Below are positions 17,461-25,712 of a stretch of DNA of 64,000 nucleotides, one piece after another; position 1 is the stretch's first letter, and every line of letters starts with the position of its first letter. Position numbers and translations under genes: made by a program. Source of the DNA: Pseudomonas silesiensis (GTDB lineage: Bacteria; Pseudomonadota; Gammaproteobacteria; Pseudomonadales; Pseudomonadaceae); contig NZ_CP014870.1 of the NCBI RefSeq assembly GCF_001661075.1, forward strand, positions 1,426,001-1,490,000, in the 5' to 3' direction. A model generated the notes under the pieces. That model did not search any database. It saw only the letters and a list, made by a program, of their open reading frames with translations, and had not been told where the DNA came from.

Positions 17461-18200
17461 TGGATTTTCACTGCCATCTCGACCTTTACCCCAACGCACG
17501 AGAGGTGTTCGCCCGGACGGTTGAGCGGAACACGTTCACCTGGTTGGTGACAACCAGCCCGCGTGCATTCACTGCCACCAGCAGGGTATTGGGCGGACAT
17601 GTGAATGTTCTCATTACACCTGGGCTGCATCCGGAAATCGTGCACGAGCGTCATGGCGAGCTCGACAATCTGCTTGAACAGATCGAGCATGTTTCGGCTG
17701 TTGGAGAAATCGGCCTGGATGGCTCCAAGCGCTTCCAGCACAGCTATGAGATGCAACGCAAAGTGTTCGCCACTACCGTTGCGCAATGCGCAGCCGTCGG
17801 TGGGCGTGTACTTAGCATTCACTCGCGCCAGGCCGTGAAGGATGTCTTATCTGTCCTCGCGGATCATCCGGGTTTCGGGACGGCTGTCCTTCATTGGTTT
17901 ACTGGGACGGCAGCAGAGTTGAAGGCGGCTTCGGATATGGGATGCTGGTTCAGCATTGGGCCCGCGGCGTTTAACTCCGCTTCCGGCAAGGCGCTGGCCA
18001 GAAAAATGCCTCGTGATCGGGTTGTCCCTGAGAGCGATGGGCCATTCGCCCAGGTCAATGGGACGACGGTCATGCCGTGGAGTTCGGACGACACTGCCCG
18101 GTTGCTCGCACACGCCTGGGATCTGGGAGTCGATGAGGTAAAGCTTTCGCTTGAATCTAACTCACGGAGGTTGATCGGCGTGATAAATGCTGCCGGTTGA
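17460..18200 (+). CDS. qatD: QatD, TatD-family nuclease of the Qat anti-phage system
   Basis: 246 residues with all metal-binding residues of TatD DNases: HCH at residues 4-6, Glu in AVGEIGLDG (about 82), His in SIHSRQ (about 119), His in LHWFTG (about 143) and Asp in PESDGPF (about 191). The family hydrolyses DNA from a free end, so this is the likely effector of Qat. The ATG at 17,460 overlaps the qatC stop (TGATG); a GTG one codon earlier is an alternative. It is distinct from the housekeeping tatD at 40,096. Confidence 0.86.
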   Translation: MDFHCHLDLYPNAREVFARTVERNTFTWLVTTSPRAFTATSRVLGGHVNVLITPGLHPEIVHERHGELDNLLEQIEHVSAVGEIGLDGSKRFQHSYEMQRKVFATTVAQCAAVGGRVLSIHSRQAVKDVLSVLADHPGFGTAVLHWFTGTAAELKAASDMGCWFSIGPAAFNSASGKALARKMPRDRVVPESDGPFAQVNGTTVMPWSSDDTARLLAHAWDLGVDEVKLSLESNSRRLIGVINAAG

Positions 18201-18262
18201 TCCCGCACTTTCCTCAGCGCTTACGCCCAGGCTTGAGTCGTTTCACCAGTAGGGCCAGCCCT

Positions 18263-18460
18263 ATGCCCCGCACACAAGCCAATCTCGATGTCCTGCGTGA
18301 ACGGTTCACCGAGATCATGCGCAATCAAAAGGTTGGTTTCAGAGGGGTCGAAATTTCGCCCTTGCTGGCAAAGCTGGGGTTAGACGACAGCCCCGACAAG
18401 GGTCTAAGAAGGAGCACCTACGGGGCGGTGTTCTTGCTTCAAGCGATCAACGAGTCGTAA
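18263..18460 (+). CDS. Hypothetical protein, 65 aa, downstream of qatD
   Basis: A short basic protein starting MPRTQANLDVLRERFTEIMR and ending FLLQAINES. No family recognised and no strong ribosome-binding site; an upstream in-frame ATG at 18,197 overlaps the end of qatD. It is co-directional with the qat operon and could be a passenger or an accessory gene, or the remnant of something longer. Confidence 0.35.
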   Translation: MPRTQANLDVLRERFTEIMRNQKVGFRGVEISPLLAKLGLDDSPDKGLRRSTYGAVFLLQAINES

Positions 18461-18540
18461 CGGCAACCAGCCAACTATGCTGCTGCGGTGCTGTTGATGG
18501 AGGCATCGCTTCTTCGGGCACTTGGGCCCGGCTAACGCAG

Positions 18541-19158
18541 TCAGGCAAAAATCTCTTTCACGATGGAAGCAACATTTCTGGCATCTCCTATCCCTAGATA
18601 GTAAGTACCCAGCCAAACTAGGCTCAAAGACGCTACCGTTTGCTTAAGTGATTTCGGTCGATTGTCATACAAGCCTGCATGCCATTTCTTAGCATCGACA
18701 TGGGGCAAACCTTCGAGCAGGGAAGGGCACGCAGCAAACCCTGCGTCTCGTTCAAGCTGCCTTGCATCATAGCCACCCCAAGACGCCCAAGCAGCGTTTG
18801 AATATCGCGCAATAAACGCCGCTAGCTACTGCCCAACCGGCACATATGTTCCTGCAACGTCCACGTCCGCTTGTTGGATGGATGCGAGCTTTTTGCCGAA
18901 GCCGGTGAGGACAGGATTGATCTGCGGTCGAACGAAACGCTGGAACTCATCGACGACTTCAAGCGTTTCCAGATCGATCACCACCAGGCCAACCTCAATC
19001 GTTTCCATCTGTTCTGGGACTACTGCGAGCGGCCTTGGTGATTCCGCCTCAGCGATCTCATCACAGGTTGCTTCAAGGTCTACGCAATAGAGGTAGCGGT
19101 ATGGCGCGAGCAAGTTTTGGATGGCTTGAAGGTGATGAAGCTTTGCTTGAATGCTCAT
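18541..19158 (-). pseudogene. DnaQ-like 3'-5' exonuclease, interrupted by an in-frame amber codon
   Basis: The 206-codon frame starts at 19,158. The first half reads YLYCVDLEATCDE (Asp and Glu of the exonuclease active site), ETIEVGLVVIDLETLEVVDE and FQRFVRPQINPVLTGF. At 18,826-18,828 there is a TAG, after which the same frame continues in perfect register: LAAFIARYSNAAWASWGGYD, LPHVDAKKWHAGLYDN, then a stop at 18,541. With one base changed this would be a complete exonuclease of the KapD/Eri1-like DEDDh type. The final His of the usual HRGxDDA motif reads YLGIGDA here, so the active site is damaged too. Two further decayed copies are at 12,980 and 28,478-29,010. Confidence 0.78.
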
Positions 19159-19264
19159 GACATGGATGTCCTAGCTTTGATCTGTCCAAGGTACATCGAC
19201 ACGTCCGTACAGCTACGTTCTGAAGGGATTGCTGAAGGTCGTGCTTCTTCTATTCCGGCGTAGA

Positions 19265-19342
19265 GGCTATCTCAAAGATGTGCTGATGCGGTTGCCGACA
19301 CAGCGGGCGGGCGAGATTGGGCAACTGTTGTCGCATCAGTGA
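19265..19342 (+). mobile_element. IS66-family transposase remnant (last 25 codons)
   Basis: In one frame it reads GYLKDVLMRLPTQRAGEIGQ and ends LLSHQ before a stop. This is the usual C-terminus of IS66 TnpC transposases. Nothing else of the element is present, so it is a scar of past insertion. Confidence 0.6.
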
Positions 19343-19504
19343 ATGCCGGCCTGACTTACGCAAGGTGAGTAGGCGGACGCTTACAGATACAAAGCAGGAT
19401 CAAGGCCCCCAGCGAGCTAAAAGCGCTTCGAAAATGCGCGCTGTGCGCGTGGGCAGGAGGTGGAGCATGCAGGCCGCCCCGCCTTGACCTGGCCCCCGGT
19501 GCGC

Positions 19505-20383
19505 TCACTGTGCTGAGGTGATTAGTCCTGGAAGGAACCGATTTATAAGTCCGATATGAACCCCTACCCGCGTTGCGATTATTGCTCCGGGCCTGCGGTG
19601 GCGCTCTCGCCGCTGCTCGATAGTGATCCCTCTCAAAACTTGCTTTGGAGGAATGTTGCTAGGCACATAATCTGGCCCAATAACCATTGGAACTTCTGTT
19701 ACTCTTATCATGGCTCCGCCACTTATGCCTTTTGGAGTGGGGCTAGTCTGCCAACGTTCCTCTTTGATTATTTGGTTCTCATAAGCTATAGCAATATGAG
19801 TTTCACGACTTAGATTTAAAGCTTGATATCCTGTTTCGTCTAATTCACGAGAAAGAAAGCATTCTCTTTTCGAGTTCGCTTGATTGCCAATTGTGTTTGA
19901 TATTTTTGCGCGAAAGCCGGCAGCCATATGAATGCAACCAAGTTCATCTGTATGACTTAAGTCTAAATCAGCTAAAGTTAGTGCGACATCTTTGAAAGAG
20001 TCCGGTACAATTGATTGGATGTGGTATACGGACGCATCTACAGGATCATCTGCGTGTGTTCCTGATGGGCCTCTTCGGCTGCTGAATCTGTCGCCCAAAA
20101 ATTGTGTGAGAAGCTCGCCTCTACCGGTACCAATGCATAAAGCATAATGGCCGATAGCGTCAAACACATGCGAAGCACTTAAGACAAAATACTCCCCATT
20201 AATTTGAAGGGCCACTCCAGATCCAATTTGCTCTAATTTAGGTGAGAGTTTTTTGGTGTGGTAGATAGGTAGCACCGCTGACTCAATCCTCTGGGGTGTG
20301 GAAAGTGCCTTCTCCGCTTGCATTTGTAGTATGGCGCGGGCGAATTTCATCCGTGGATCTTTTAAGTCGATTCCTACTTTCAT
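19505..20383 (-). CDS. Trypsin-like serine protease, stand-alone
   Basis: A 292-residue cytoplasmic protein (no signal peptide) with a chymotrypsin-fold catalytic triad: His in VLSASHVFD (about residue 68), Asp in DDPVDASVYH (about 116) and Ser in GISGGAMI (about 218). GSGVALQINGEYF before the His is the usual oxyanion-side strand. It is preceded and followed by gaps with no partner gene in the same operon. Base composition is visibly more AT-rich than qat or Shango, so it probably came separately. The ATG at 20,383 is chosen because the 25 residues an upstream start would add are low-complexity; the ribosome-binding site is weak. Lone proteases of this type in defence islands can act as effectors or regulators, but nothing here proves such a role. 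Confidence 0.72.
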   Translation of the reverse strand: MKVGIDLKDPRMKFARAILQMQAEKALSTPQRIESAVLPIYHTKKLSPKLEQIGSGVALQINGEYFVLSASHVFDAIGHYALCIGTGRGELLTQFLGDRFSSRRGPSGTHADDPVDASVYHIQSIVPDSFKDVALTLADLDLSHTDELGCIHMAAGFRAKISNTIGNQANSKRECFLSRELDETGYQALNLSRETHIAIAYENQIIKEERWQTSPTPKGISGGAMIRVTEVPMVIGPDYVPSNIPPKQVLRGITIEQRRERHRRPGAIIATRVGVHIGLINRFLPGLITSAQ

Positions 20384-20626
20384 GGTGGCTGCTTTGGGTA
20401 GGGTTGAGGTATATGGGAAGAGAGTATACTGAAAAATAGTATGCGAGAAAACGATCATTGAATGGGACTATGTTAATAGTGGCTTGCATTTTCTCTAACA
20501 TAGGATCAGCTCATCTAATGCCCTGATGTCTATAACGCCCAAACCTGAGCTCTGGCTGCTAGGAAGCTAAGGCGTCGATGGCTACGCCCCTTTGGGCTTA
20601 AAGGTTACGTGCTTTCGCATACAGGC

Positions 20627-20785
20627 TCAGAGCGCGGCGAGCAAACGCTCGAGCTGTTCACGCTCCCAGGCACTCAATAGGTCGACAGGATCAGATTCTT
20701 CGCGCTGCCAGAGTTCAAGTGTCCCGACTTGGCCATCAGGCGACCTGCAGTACTCGCAGTAATCCAGGATGTCACAGTCATTGAA
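20627..20785 (-). pseudogene. C-terminal fragment of a DUF7693-like gene
   Basis: Codons FNDCDILDYCEYCRSPDG through WEREQLERLLAAL match the end of the intact paralogue at 12,559. The ORF extends upstream to an ATG at 20,896, but that part lies over the terminator of the next gene and is unrelated, so I regard it as accidental. Confidence 0.65.
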
Positions 20786-20857
20786 GGGGGTGGGTAAGGG
20801 CAGCAAAAAAATGGCAATCCGAACAGTATCGAAAATTGCCCGCTTGTTTTTTTGGGC

Positions 20858-20888
20858 ATAAAAAAAACCTCGCCGAAGCGAGGCTTTC
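20858..20888 (-). terminator. Terminator of the small gene pair at 20,907-21,457
   Basis: On the minus strand, GCCTCGC-TTCG-GCGAGG is followed by eight T residues, an ideal rho-independent terminator 19 bases after the stop codon. Confidence 0.88.
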
Positions 20889-20906
20889 CGCATCATTTAC
20901 GCCTGA

Positions 20907-21206
20907 TCAGGCGCCTAGCAAGCTAATCGGCTTTCTCCACTCTGTAGGTGGCTCGTCTGCCAGCGAAACCAATGCCTCATATTTTACGATGCCGGCAATC
21001 CTGGCCGCTTTGTCGATGCTGTCACGAGCATCTTTAAGAGCAGATGCTTTAGTCCAGCCATTCGTGTAGCGCACTGTCCATAACGTGGTCAGTTTATGTT
21101 TGTTGAATTTTTCTTTTTTCAGTTCTTCGATGAACGTGTTACGGGCAGACGAGCTAACTCCGCCGTCGAGGTCAACGGTTGCGACAGCATAAAAGTCCAT
21201 GATCAT
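20907..21206 (-). CDS. Hypothetical protein, 99 aa, second gene of a coupled pair
   Basis: It starts MIMDFYAVATVDLDGGVSSS and contains KLTTLWTVRYTNGWTKASAL, an alpha/beta pattern. Its ATG overlaps the stop of the upstream gene (ATGA), and a strong terminator follows, so the two genes form a compact two-gene operon. I recognise the pair as recurring together in genomic islands of proteobacteria without an assigned function. A toxin-antitoxin or defence role is possible but unsupported by motifs. Confidence 0.68.
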   Translation of the reverse strand: MIMDFYAVATVDLDGGVSSSARNTFIEELKKEKFNKHKLTTLWTVRYTNGWTKASALKDARDSIDKAARIAGIVKYEALVSLADEPPTEWRKPISLLGA

Positions 21207-21457
21207 TCCCCCCGAGCTTTATTGGATTGGGAAACAACGGAAGCCGCCAAGGTTTTCGTGTCGTTGCTGTATTTTTCGCTCTGGAGAACCCGGCCTGCTT
21301 TTGCTTCCATTTCAGCACTGGTTTGTTTCCCAGTGTTGGCTTGCGCTAACGCAGAGGCAGCAAGGCTCTTTGCGATGGCGGATGCAGATGGATCACGGAG
21401 AGTGTCTGATGCCTGTTTGGCGACTTTTGCGGAGGACTGCTTGGTGTTCTTTGTCAT
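21203..21457 (-). CDS. Hypothetical protein, 84 aa, first gene of a coupled pair
   Basis: Ala/Ser/Lys-rich and helical (KQSSAKVAKQASDTLRDPSA, AKSLAASALAQANTGKQTSA, KTLAASVVSQSN), with an internal repeat of the form TLxDxxxSxxxKxLAASxxxQxN appearing near both ends. No membrane segment. It overlaps the next gene by four bases. Such low-complexity helical proteins are often antitoxin-like or nucleoid-like; I cannot say more. Confidence 0.66.
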   Translation of the reverse strand: MTKNTKQSSAKVAKQASDTLRDPSASAIAKSLAASALAQANTGKQTSAEMEAKAGRVLQSEKYSNDTKTLAASVVSQSNKARGE

Positions 21458-21521
21458 GAGTAAATTCTCGATAACGGCTAATTAGGCGCACTTATCCAGA
21501 ATGACCACCAATCGTCTCACT

Positions 21522-21690
21522 ATTGACGAAACCGTCAGCAGTGGGCTAAATGGCGTCCTTCTCTAGATGTGTGCATTTTCAAATGCGTGCCTCAGAGGGT
21601 GCAGGTAGTCGCGCTACGTTTGGCGACAGAAACGTGACTACCTGCATGCATTCTTCAGCGAAACGACCTTTACTGGTCGTTTTTGCATTT
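21522..21690 (+). ncRNA. Candidate structured small RNA with promoter and terminator
   Basis: A possible promoter TTGACG-N17-CTAAAT starts at 21,522, and its -35 lies in an inverted repeat TGACG-AAAC-CGTCA. It is followed by a long hairpin at 21,601-21,645 (GCAGGTAGTC with GACTACCTGC, enclosing ACGTTT with AAACGT). A terminator follows at 21,661-21,684 (AAACGACC-TTTACT-GGTCGTTT, then TT). No ORF spans it. The predicted transcript is about 125-130 nt. It is divergent from the small gene pair. No known RNA family recognised. Confidence 0.5.
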
Positions 21691-22156
21691 GTGCGCCAAG
21701 ACTACTTGAGCGTCCTTTCCAATAGCAACTCCATTCTGTGCATATACCTAAGTTTTTCTGGGGATAACCCTGTGGATAACTTGTGCTCACTCTCTCCGAG
21801 CCCCATATAAAATATGGCCTCCAACAAGTTTTACCGTTCGTCGGGTAAAGCTAATAATTTATAAATTTGGCTTTCTGTACGCGCACTCCAGTCGAGATCT
21901 ATCTGGTGGCACCCTATGCCAGCACTATAGTCGCTTTTCGTTCTGAGGGCCTTTTGAGGGCCTCCTGAGGCCATTGTGGCTATACATCCAGTATGATTTT
22001 TCTTAATTGTGGAGTAGCCGTATGGGCTTTTTCTGAGCGCCATTAAATTGGCGATGCGAGAAGCATCTCCGAGTCGAGTTCATCGTTCTGACGAAACAGT
22101 CGTCGAAAAAGCCTCAAGCGACGGGTGAAATAAGCTCGTGTCGTGACCCCGTTGCT
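21691..22156. other. Intergenic stretch downstream of sngC
   Basis: AT-rich, with no convincing gene. A 70-codon minus-strand ORF at 21,831-22,043 has no family signature and no clear ribosome-binding site. I saw no strong terminator for the Shango operon here. Confidence 0.45.
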
Positions 22157-24442
22157 TCAATCTCCAATCAGGGCCCTGGGCATCATTTCATTGGGATTTG
22201 TATAGGTTGCGGCGTGCGTTTGGGCAAACTCGATCGCGGTTGAGATATCCAATGAAATCGAAGCAAATGATTTCATCAGTAATGATTCGGGCAATGCCCA
22301 ATCCCATTTTTCGCGCAGCATGTTTTCCACGTCTGCGAGTATCGAATCCAGATCGTTTGCATCCAGTTCACCAACGTCCTTGAGTGCCGCCAATGTCCGT
22401 TGGATATCTGCCTCAATCTCAATCGCTAAGCCCGCGTTATCACACGAGAACCCCACATGATTGAGTAATAGGCGAAGCGCATCGTTGGCGTAATCACCCA
22501 GCCAACTGATCAGATAGCATCTGCCACCAGACTCAATGAGGTAGCGTTCACCGAGGCCTAACGCGTTGAATGTCTTTTTGGCTTCGTCGAGTAACGCTTG
22601 GGCATCGCGGTCTATGAATGGGCAGGGATTAGGGTCTGCGAGGACAGCTCGCATTTCCTTGCGCACATTGTCATGCACCATGGCGCCTAGGCCGTCGAAC
22701 AGAGGAGGGGCGCCCCCGCGTGCCGGGGCTACGATTATGACCTTTGCCTGAAGATCAACATCACGAACTTGCCACCGTCGGCCACCGAAGATGATGCGCT
22801 GATCCTTTGTCAAAGGCCTGCTGATGGGTACAGAGCCTAGGGCTTTACCGTCGCACACCAGGCGGAACTCCTCATCGCTGATAAAGGCGCTATAGAACTC
22901 ATAGTGGTTGATCAGGCGCTCCCCGACTGTCCCGGGCAGCAACAAGCCCGAGCTGTCCTGGACGATGAGTTCATGTTCTCCCAGCGACTTGAGCAGCTTG
23001 AGAAAGTCGGGCTTTTCTACGTTCTGGAATGCCGCTTCAGCCACCAAGTGTTTCCAAAGATCAGCCGCAGTTGCACCACCACACTGAGCAATTACAGAGA
23101 GGCATTGCTGAACGAGTGTGGACGCATGAAGACCCTGAGTCCGGGGAGGTTCGAACCATCCACCGAGTAACAAACGAACCATGGCAATGGTCTGAACCAA
23201 ACTTTGGCGTAGCTGATCCGAAAGGCTGGAGCTATCCTTGAGTGGCGACTCCTTGCAGTAAACGCGCAAGATCGCGTTTTCCCCCGGTCGTCTACCCGAG
23301 CGACCCAGTCTCTGTCGCAAGCTGGCCACTGAGGGTGGGGCGCCAATCTGCACCACTGTCTTGATGCTACCGATATCTATGCCGAGCTCCAGCGTCGTAG
23401 TACAGATGGCTGATGCTGCTTGGCCGCCTGCCTTGAGGGCGTGCTCAGCTTGCTCGCGCAAGTCTTTCGAAAGGCTGCCATGGTGGGGCCAGAACTCATT
23501 GGGTACACCATCTTTCTCACAACGCCGGCGCAACTGATCTGCGTACCATTCAACTTGCTGCCGGCTGTTTGGGAAAATCAGATTGTTGCTACCACGCAAT
23601 ACCTTGTAGAGATGGTCAGCGATCGCAAAGTCGGGACTTGCCTTGTTTTCCGTTTCGTCTTCTTCGCTTTGTTCGTCAGCAGATTGGATGAGAAGCTTTT
23701 TAAGCTCGCTCATGGGGGGCTGGATGTAACCGCGAACCTGTACCTGAAGTGTCTGGCCTGAGTTTTCGGACTTGATGACGGTTACTCCTCCTGCGTCTGC
23801 AGAACGAAGAAACTCCTTAGCTAAACTCATATTGCCGAGCGTGGCTGAAAGCCCGATCCTGGGGAGGCGGCGCCCGGCAACGAGCTCTACTCGGTGCATC
23901 AGGGATTGAAGCTGTTTGCCTCGCTCACTTCCAATGAATGCATGCAACTCGTCCACGACGATATAGCGCAGATTTTGGAACACTCCGGCAAGACTGGAGC
24001 CTCGGTTGACGAACAGAGCCTCCAGGGATTCAGGCGTGATCAGCAGTACCCCTTCAGGCGACTTCAGGAAGCGATGCTTTTTACTTGATGAAATGTCGCC
24101 ATGCCAAGCCACCACGGGAATTTCGAGCTGCTCACAGAGGCGGCCTAGTCTGTCCCATTGGTCGTTGATCAAGGCTTTGAGGGGACTGATGTACAACACT
24201 GACCCGGGTGGGTCGTAGTCGTTCAGCAAATTGGTGAGTATGGGGAGGAACGCAGCCTCAGTTTTCCCTGCCGCTGTTGCGGCGGCAATGATGACATCCT
24301 GATCGGCATCCACCAGTACCGGCACAGCCCTTTCCTGGGCGTCACGCAAGGACGTCCAGCCTTCAGCCCAAATCCATCGCTGAATACGGGGTTCCAGCTG
24401 GTCGAATCCCGATGACTCAGAGTGTGAAGGTGGCAAGTTCAT
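22157..24442 (-). CDS. sngC: SngC, Lhr-like DEAD/DEAH helicase of the Shango defence system
   Basis: A 761-residue superfamily 2 helicase. Walker A is AATAAGKTEA (about residue 55), the DEAH-type box is VVDELHAF (about 163), motif III is LSATLGN (about 197), and the second RecA domain has TLELGIDIG and QRLGRSGRRPG. The C-terminal 300 residues are of the Lhr/BrxHI kind. It is the last of three minus-strand genes in the order TerB protein, ATPase, helicase, which is the Shango gene order as I recall it. Its start overlaps the end of sngB by 26 bases. It likely unwinds or moves along phage DNA. The related BrxHI of BREX type 2 lacks the TerB partner. Confidence 0.85.
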   Translation of the reverse strand: MNLPPSHSESSGFDQLEPRIQRWIWAEGWTSLRDAQERAVPVLVDADQDVIIAAATAAGKTEAAFLPILTNLLNDYDPPGSVLYISPLKALINDQWDRLGRLCEQLEIPVVAWHGDISSSKKHRFLKSPEGVLLITPESLEALFVNRGSSLAGVFQNLRYIVVDELHAFIGSERGKQLQSLMHRVELVAGRRLPRIGLSATLGNMSLAKEFLRSADAGGVTVIKSENSGQTLQVQVRGYIQPPMSELKKLLIQSADEQSEEDETENKASPDFAIADHLYKVLRGSNNLIFPNSRQQVEWYADQLRRRCEKDGVPNEFWPHHGSLSKDLREQAEHALKAGGQAASAICTTTLELGIDIGSIKTVVQIGAPPSVASLRQRLGRSGRRPGENAILRVYCKESPLKDSSSLSDQLRQSLVQTIAMVRLLLGGWFEPPRTQGLHASTLVQQCLSVIAQCGGATAADLWKHLVAEAAFQNVEKPDFLKLLKSLGEHELIVQDSSGLLLPGTVGERLINHYEFYSAFISDEEFRLVCDGKALGSVPISRPLTKDQRIIFGGRRWQVRDVDLQAKVIIVAPARGGAPPLFDGLGAMVHDNVRKEMRAVLADPNPCPFIDRDAQALLDEAKKTFNALGLGERYLIESGGRCYLISWLGDYANDALRLLLNHVGFSCDNAGLAIEIEADIQRTLAALKDVGELDANDLDSILADVENMLREKWDWALPESLLMKSFASISLDISTAIEFAQTHAATYTNPNEMMPRALIGD

Positions 24443-25712
24443 CGTCCGCGTCGACTTTCGTGTCTTCTTCTCCGCCCAGGTCTTTGGCTACCTCGACACC
24501 TCCCAGCAGCGTTTTCCAGTCAGCTCCCGGGTTTTGCTCCAGGATGGCTAGCAGATTGATAAATGCAGTGATCGTGGTGCGCGGCGAGCGGAAGTAGGCT
24601 TCACCCAAACGCTGATTACAGTGCGCCATAAACAGGGGGAGCGCTTCGTCAGGCAGTAGATATTTTTCGACATCGCCGCCCGCGTAAACATGGCGAAGCT
24701 TCTGCAGCAGCACATAGAAGTCTTCGGGGGTGAGGCTGGTCAGGCGAATCACAGGGCCCGACAGATCCACCAGCCCTGATTTGGCAAACGAATTCTCTGC
24801 CAGACGCGATTGCAGGGCAGGGTAACTAAACAGGCCTCGGCGAGTGTCCATCAAGAACTCTGGGGTACCGCCCAAGAGGAATCCGAGACCTTCAGAGGAT
24901 CCCTGTAACGAATCATTGAGGATGCGCAGGATCTGCTCGTAGTTGGCATTGCGTGCCTGCGTGTTGGCCAGCTTGTAGAGGTTGACCAGCTCGTCGAGGC
25001 AGATCATCAGACCGCCAAAACCTGCGAGTCTGACGAATCTCGACAGCAGCTTGAGCTGATCGTAGACAGAGGCATCATCAATGATGGTTCGCACACCCAA
25101 GGCTGTGCGGGCATCGGTCTTGGTGGTGAACTCGCCACGCAACCAGCGAATGGCATCAGCCTTGAGTTGTTCGTTGCCTTCCTCGAAACCTCGGCAATAC
25201 GCGGCGATTACTTCAGCGAAATCGTAGCCGTTGACCATCTCGGTCAACTCAGCCAGCTGTGCTCGAATGACAGTCTCACTGTCTGTGCCTGCCGCCTTGG
25301 CTTCCGTTTTGGCCTGCGAGATAAATTTCTCAACAATGCCTTGCATCGCACCACCGTCGGGCTTGGTGCGCGTCGACATGTTCTTGGCCAGCTCGGAATA
25401 AAGCGAGCGTGCTTGGCCGCCCGTAGCGTGTAACCTACGATCCGGGTTTAAGTCAGCGTGCATGGTGACGAGTTTGCGCTCCATGGCGATTGCTCGAACC
25501 AGATTCAAAAAGAATGTTTTGCCTGCACCGTACTCACCAATCACCACTCGAAATGCCGATCCGTTCTCGACCAGGCGATTGACGTCCTTGATCAGCGCAT
25601 CCAGCTCTCCCACCCGGCCAACCTGAATCAAGTGTTGACCGACGCGAGGAACAACGCCCGCACGCAACGATTGGATGACCGCGTCGCGATCCTTGGCTCT
25701 GATAGTGCTCAT
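24417..25712 (-). CDS. sngB: SngB, BrxD-like ATPase of the Shango defence system
   Basis: A 431-residue P-loop ATPase of the BrxD (DUF2791) family. Walker A is VVIGEYGAGKTFFLN (about residues 55-69) and Walker B is LMICLDELVNLYK (about 236-248). Conserved family stretches around EQILRILNDSLQG and LLGGTPEFLMDTRRGLFSYP are present. Length is normal. It overlaps the upstream TerB gene by four bases (ATGA) and the downstream helicase by 26, so all three are made from one message. Alone it could be taken for BREX BrxD, but no pglX, pglZ or brxC is nearby. Confidence 0.86.
   Translation of the reverse strand: MSTIRAKDRDAVIQSLRAGVVPRVGQHLIQVGRVGELDALIKDVNRLVENGSAFRVVIGEYGAGKTFFLNLVRAIAMERKLVTMHADLNPDRRLHATGGQARSLYSELAKNMSTRTKPDGGAMQGIVEKFISQAKTEAKAAGTDSETVIRAQLAELTEMVNGYDFAEVIAAYCRGFEEGNEQLKADAIRWLRGEFTTKTDARTALGVRTIIDDASVYDQLKLLSRFVRLAGFGGLMICLDELVNLYKLANTQARNANYEQILRILNDSLQGSSEGLGFLLGGTPEFLMDTRRGLFSYPALQSRLAENSFAKSGLVDLSGPVIRLTSLTPEDFYVLLQKLRHVYAGGDVEKYLLPDEALPLFMAHCNQRLGEAYFRSPRTTITAFINLLAILEQNPGADWKTLLGGVEVAKDLGGEEDTKVDADDELATFTL

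Noticed and set aside
19265..19342. Active IS66 element
   Set aside because: Only the last 25 codons of the transposase remain.
21601..21690. Retron ncRNA
   Set aside because: There are structured repeats, but no reverse transcriptase gene anywhere in the window.
22157..25712. BREX type 2 remnant
   Set aside because: BrxD-like and BrxHI-like genes are present, but the TerB partner and the absence of pglX, pglZ and brxC fit Shango better.
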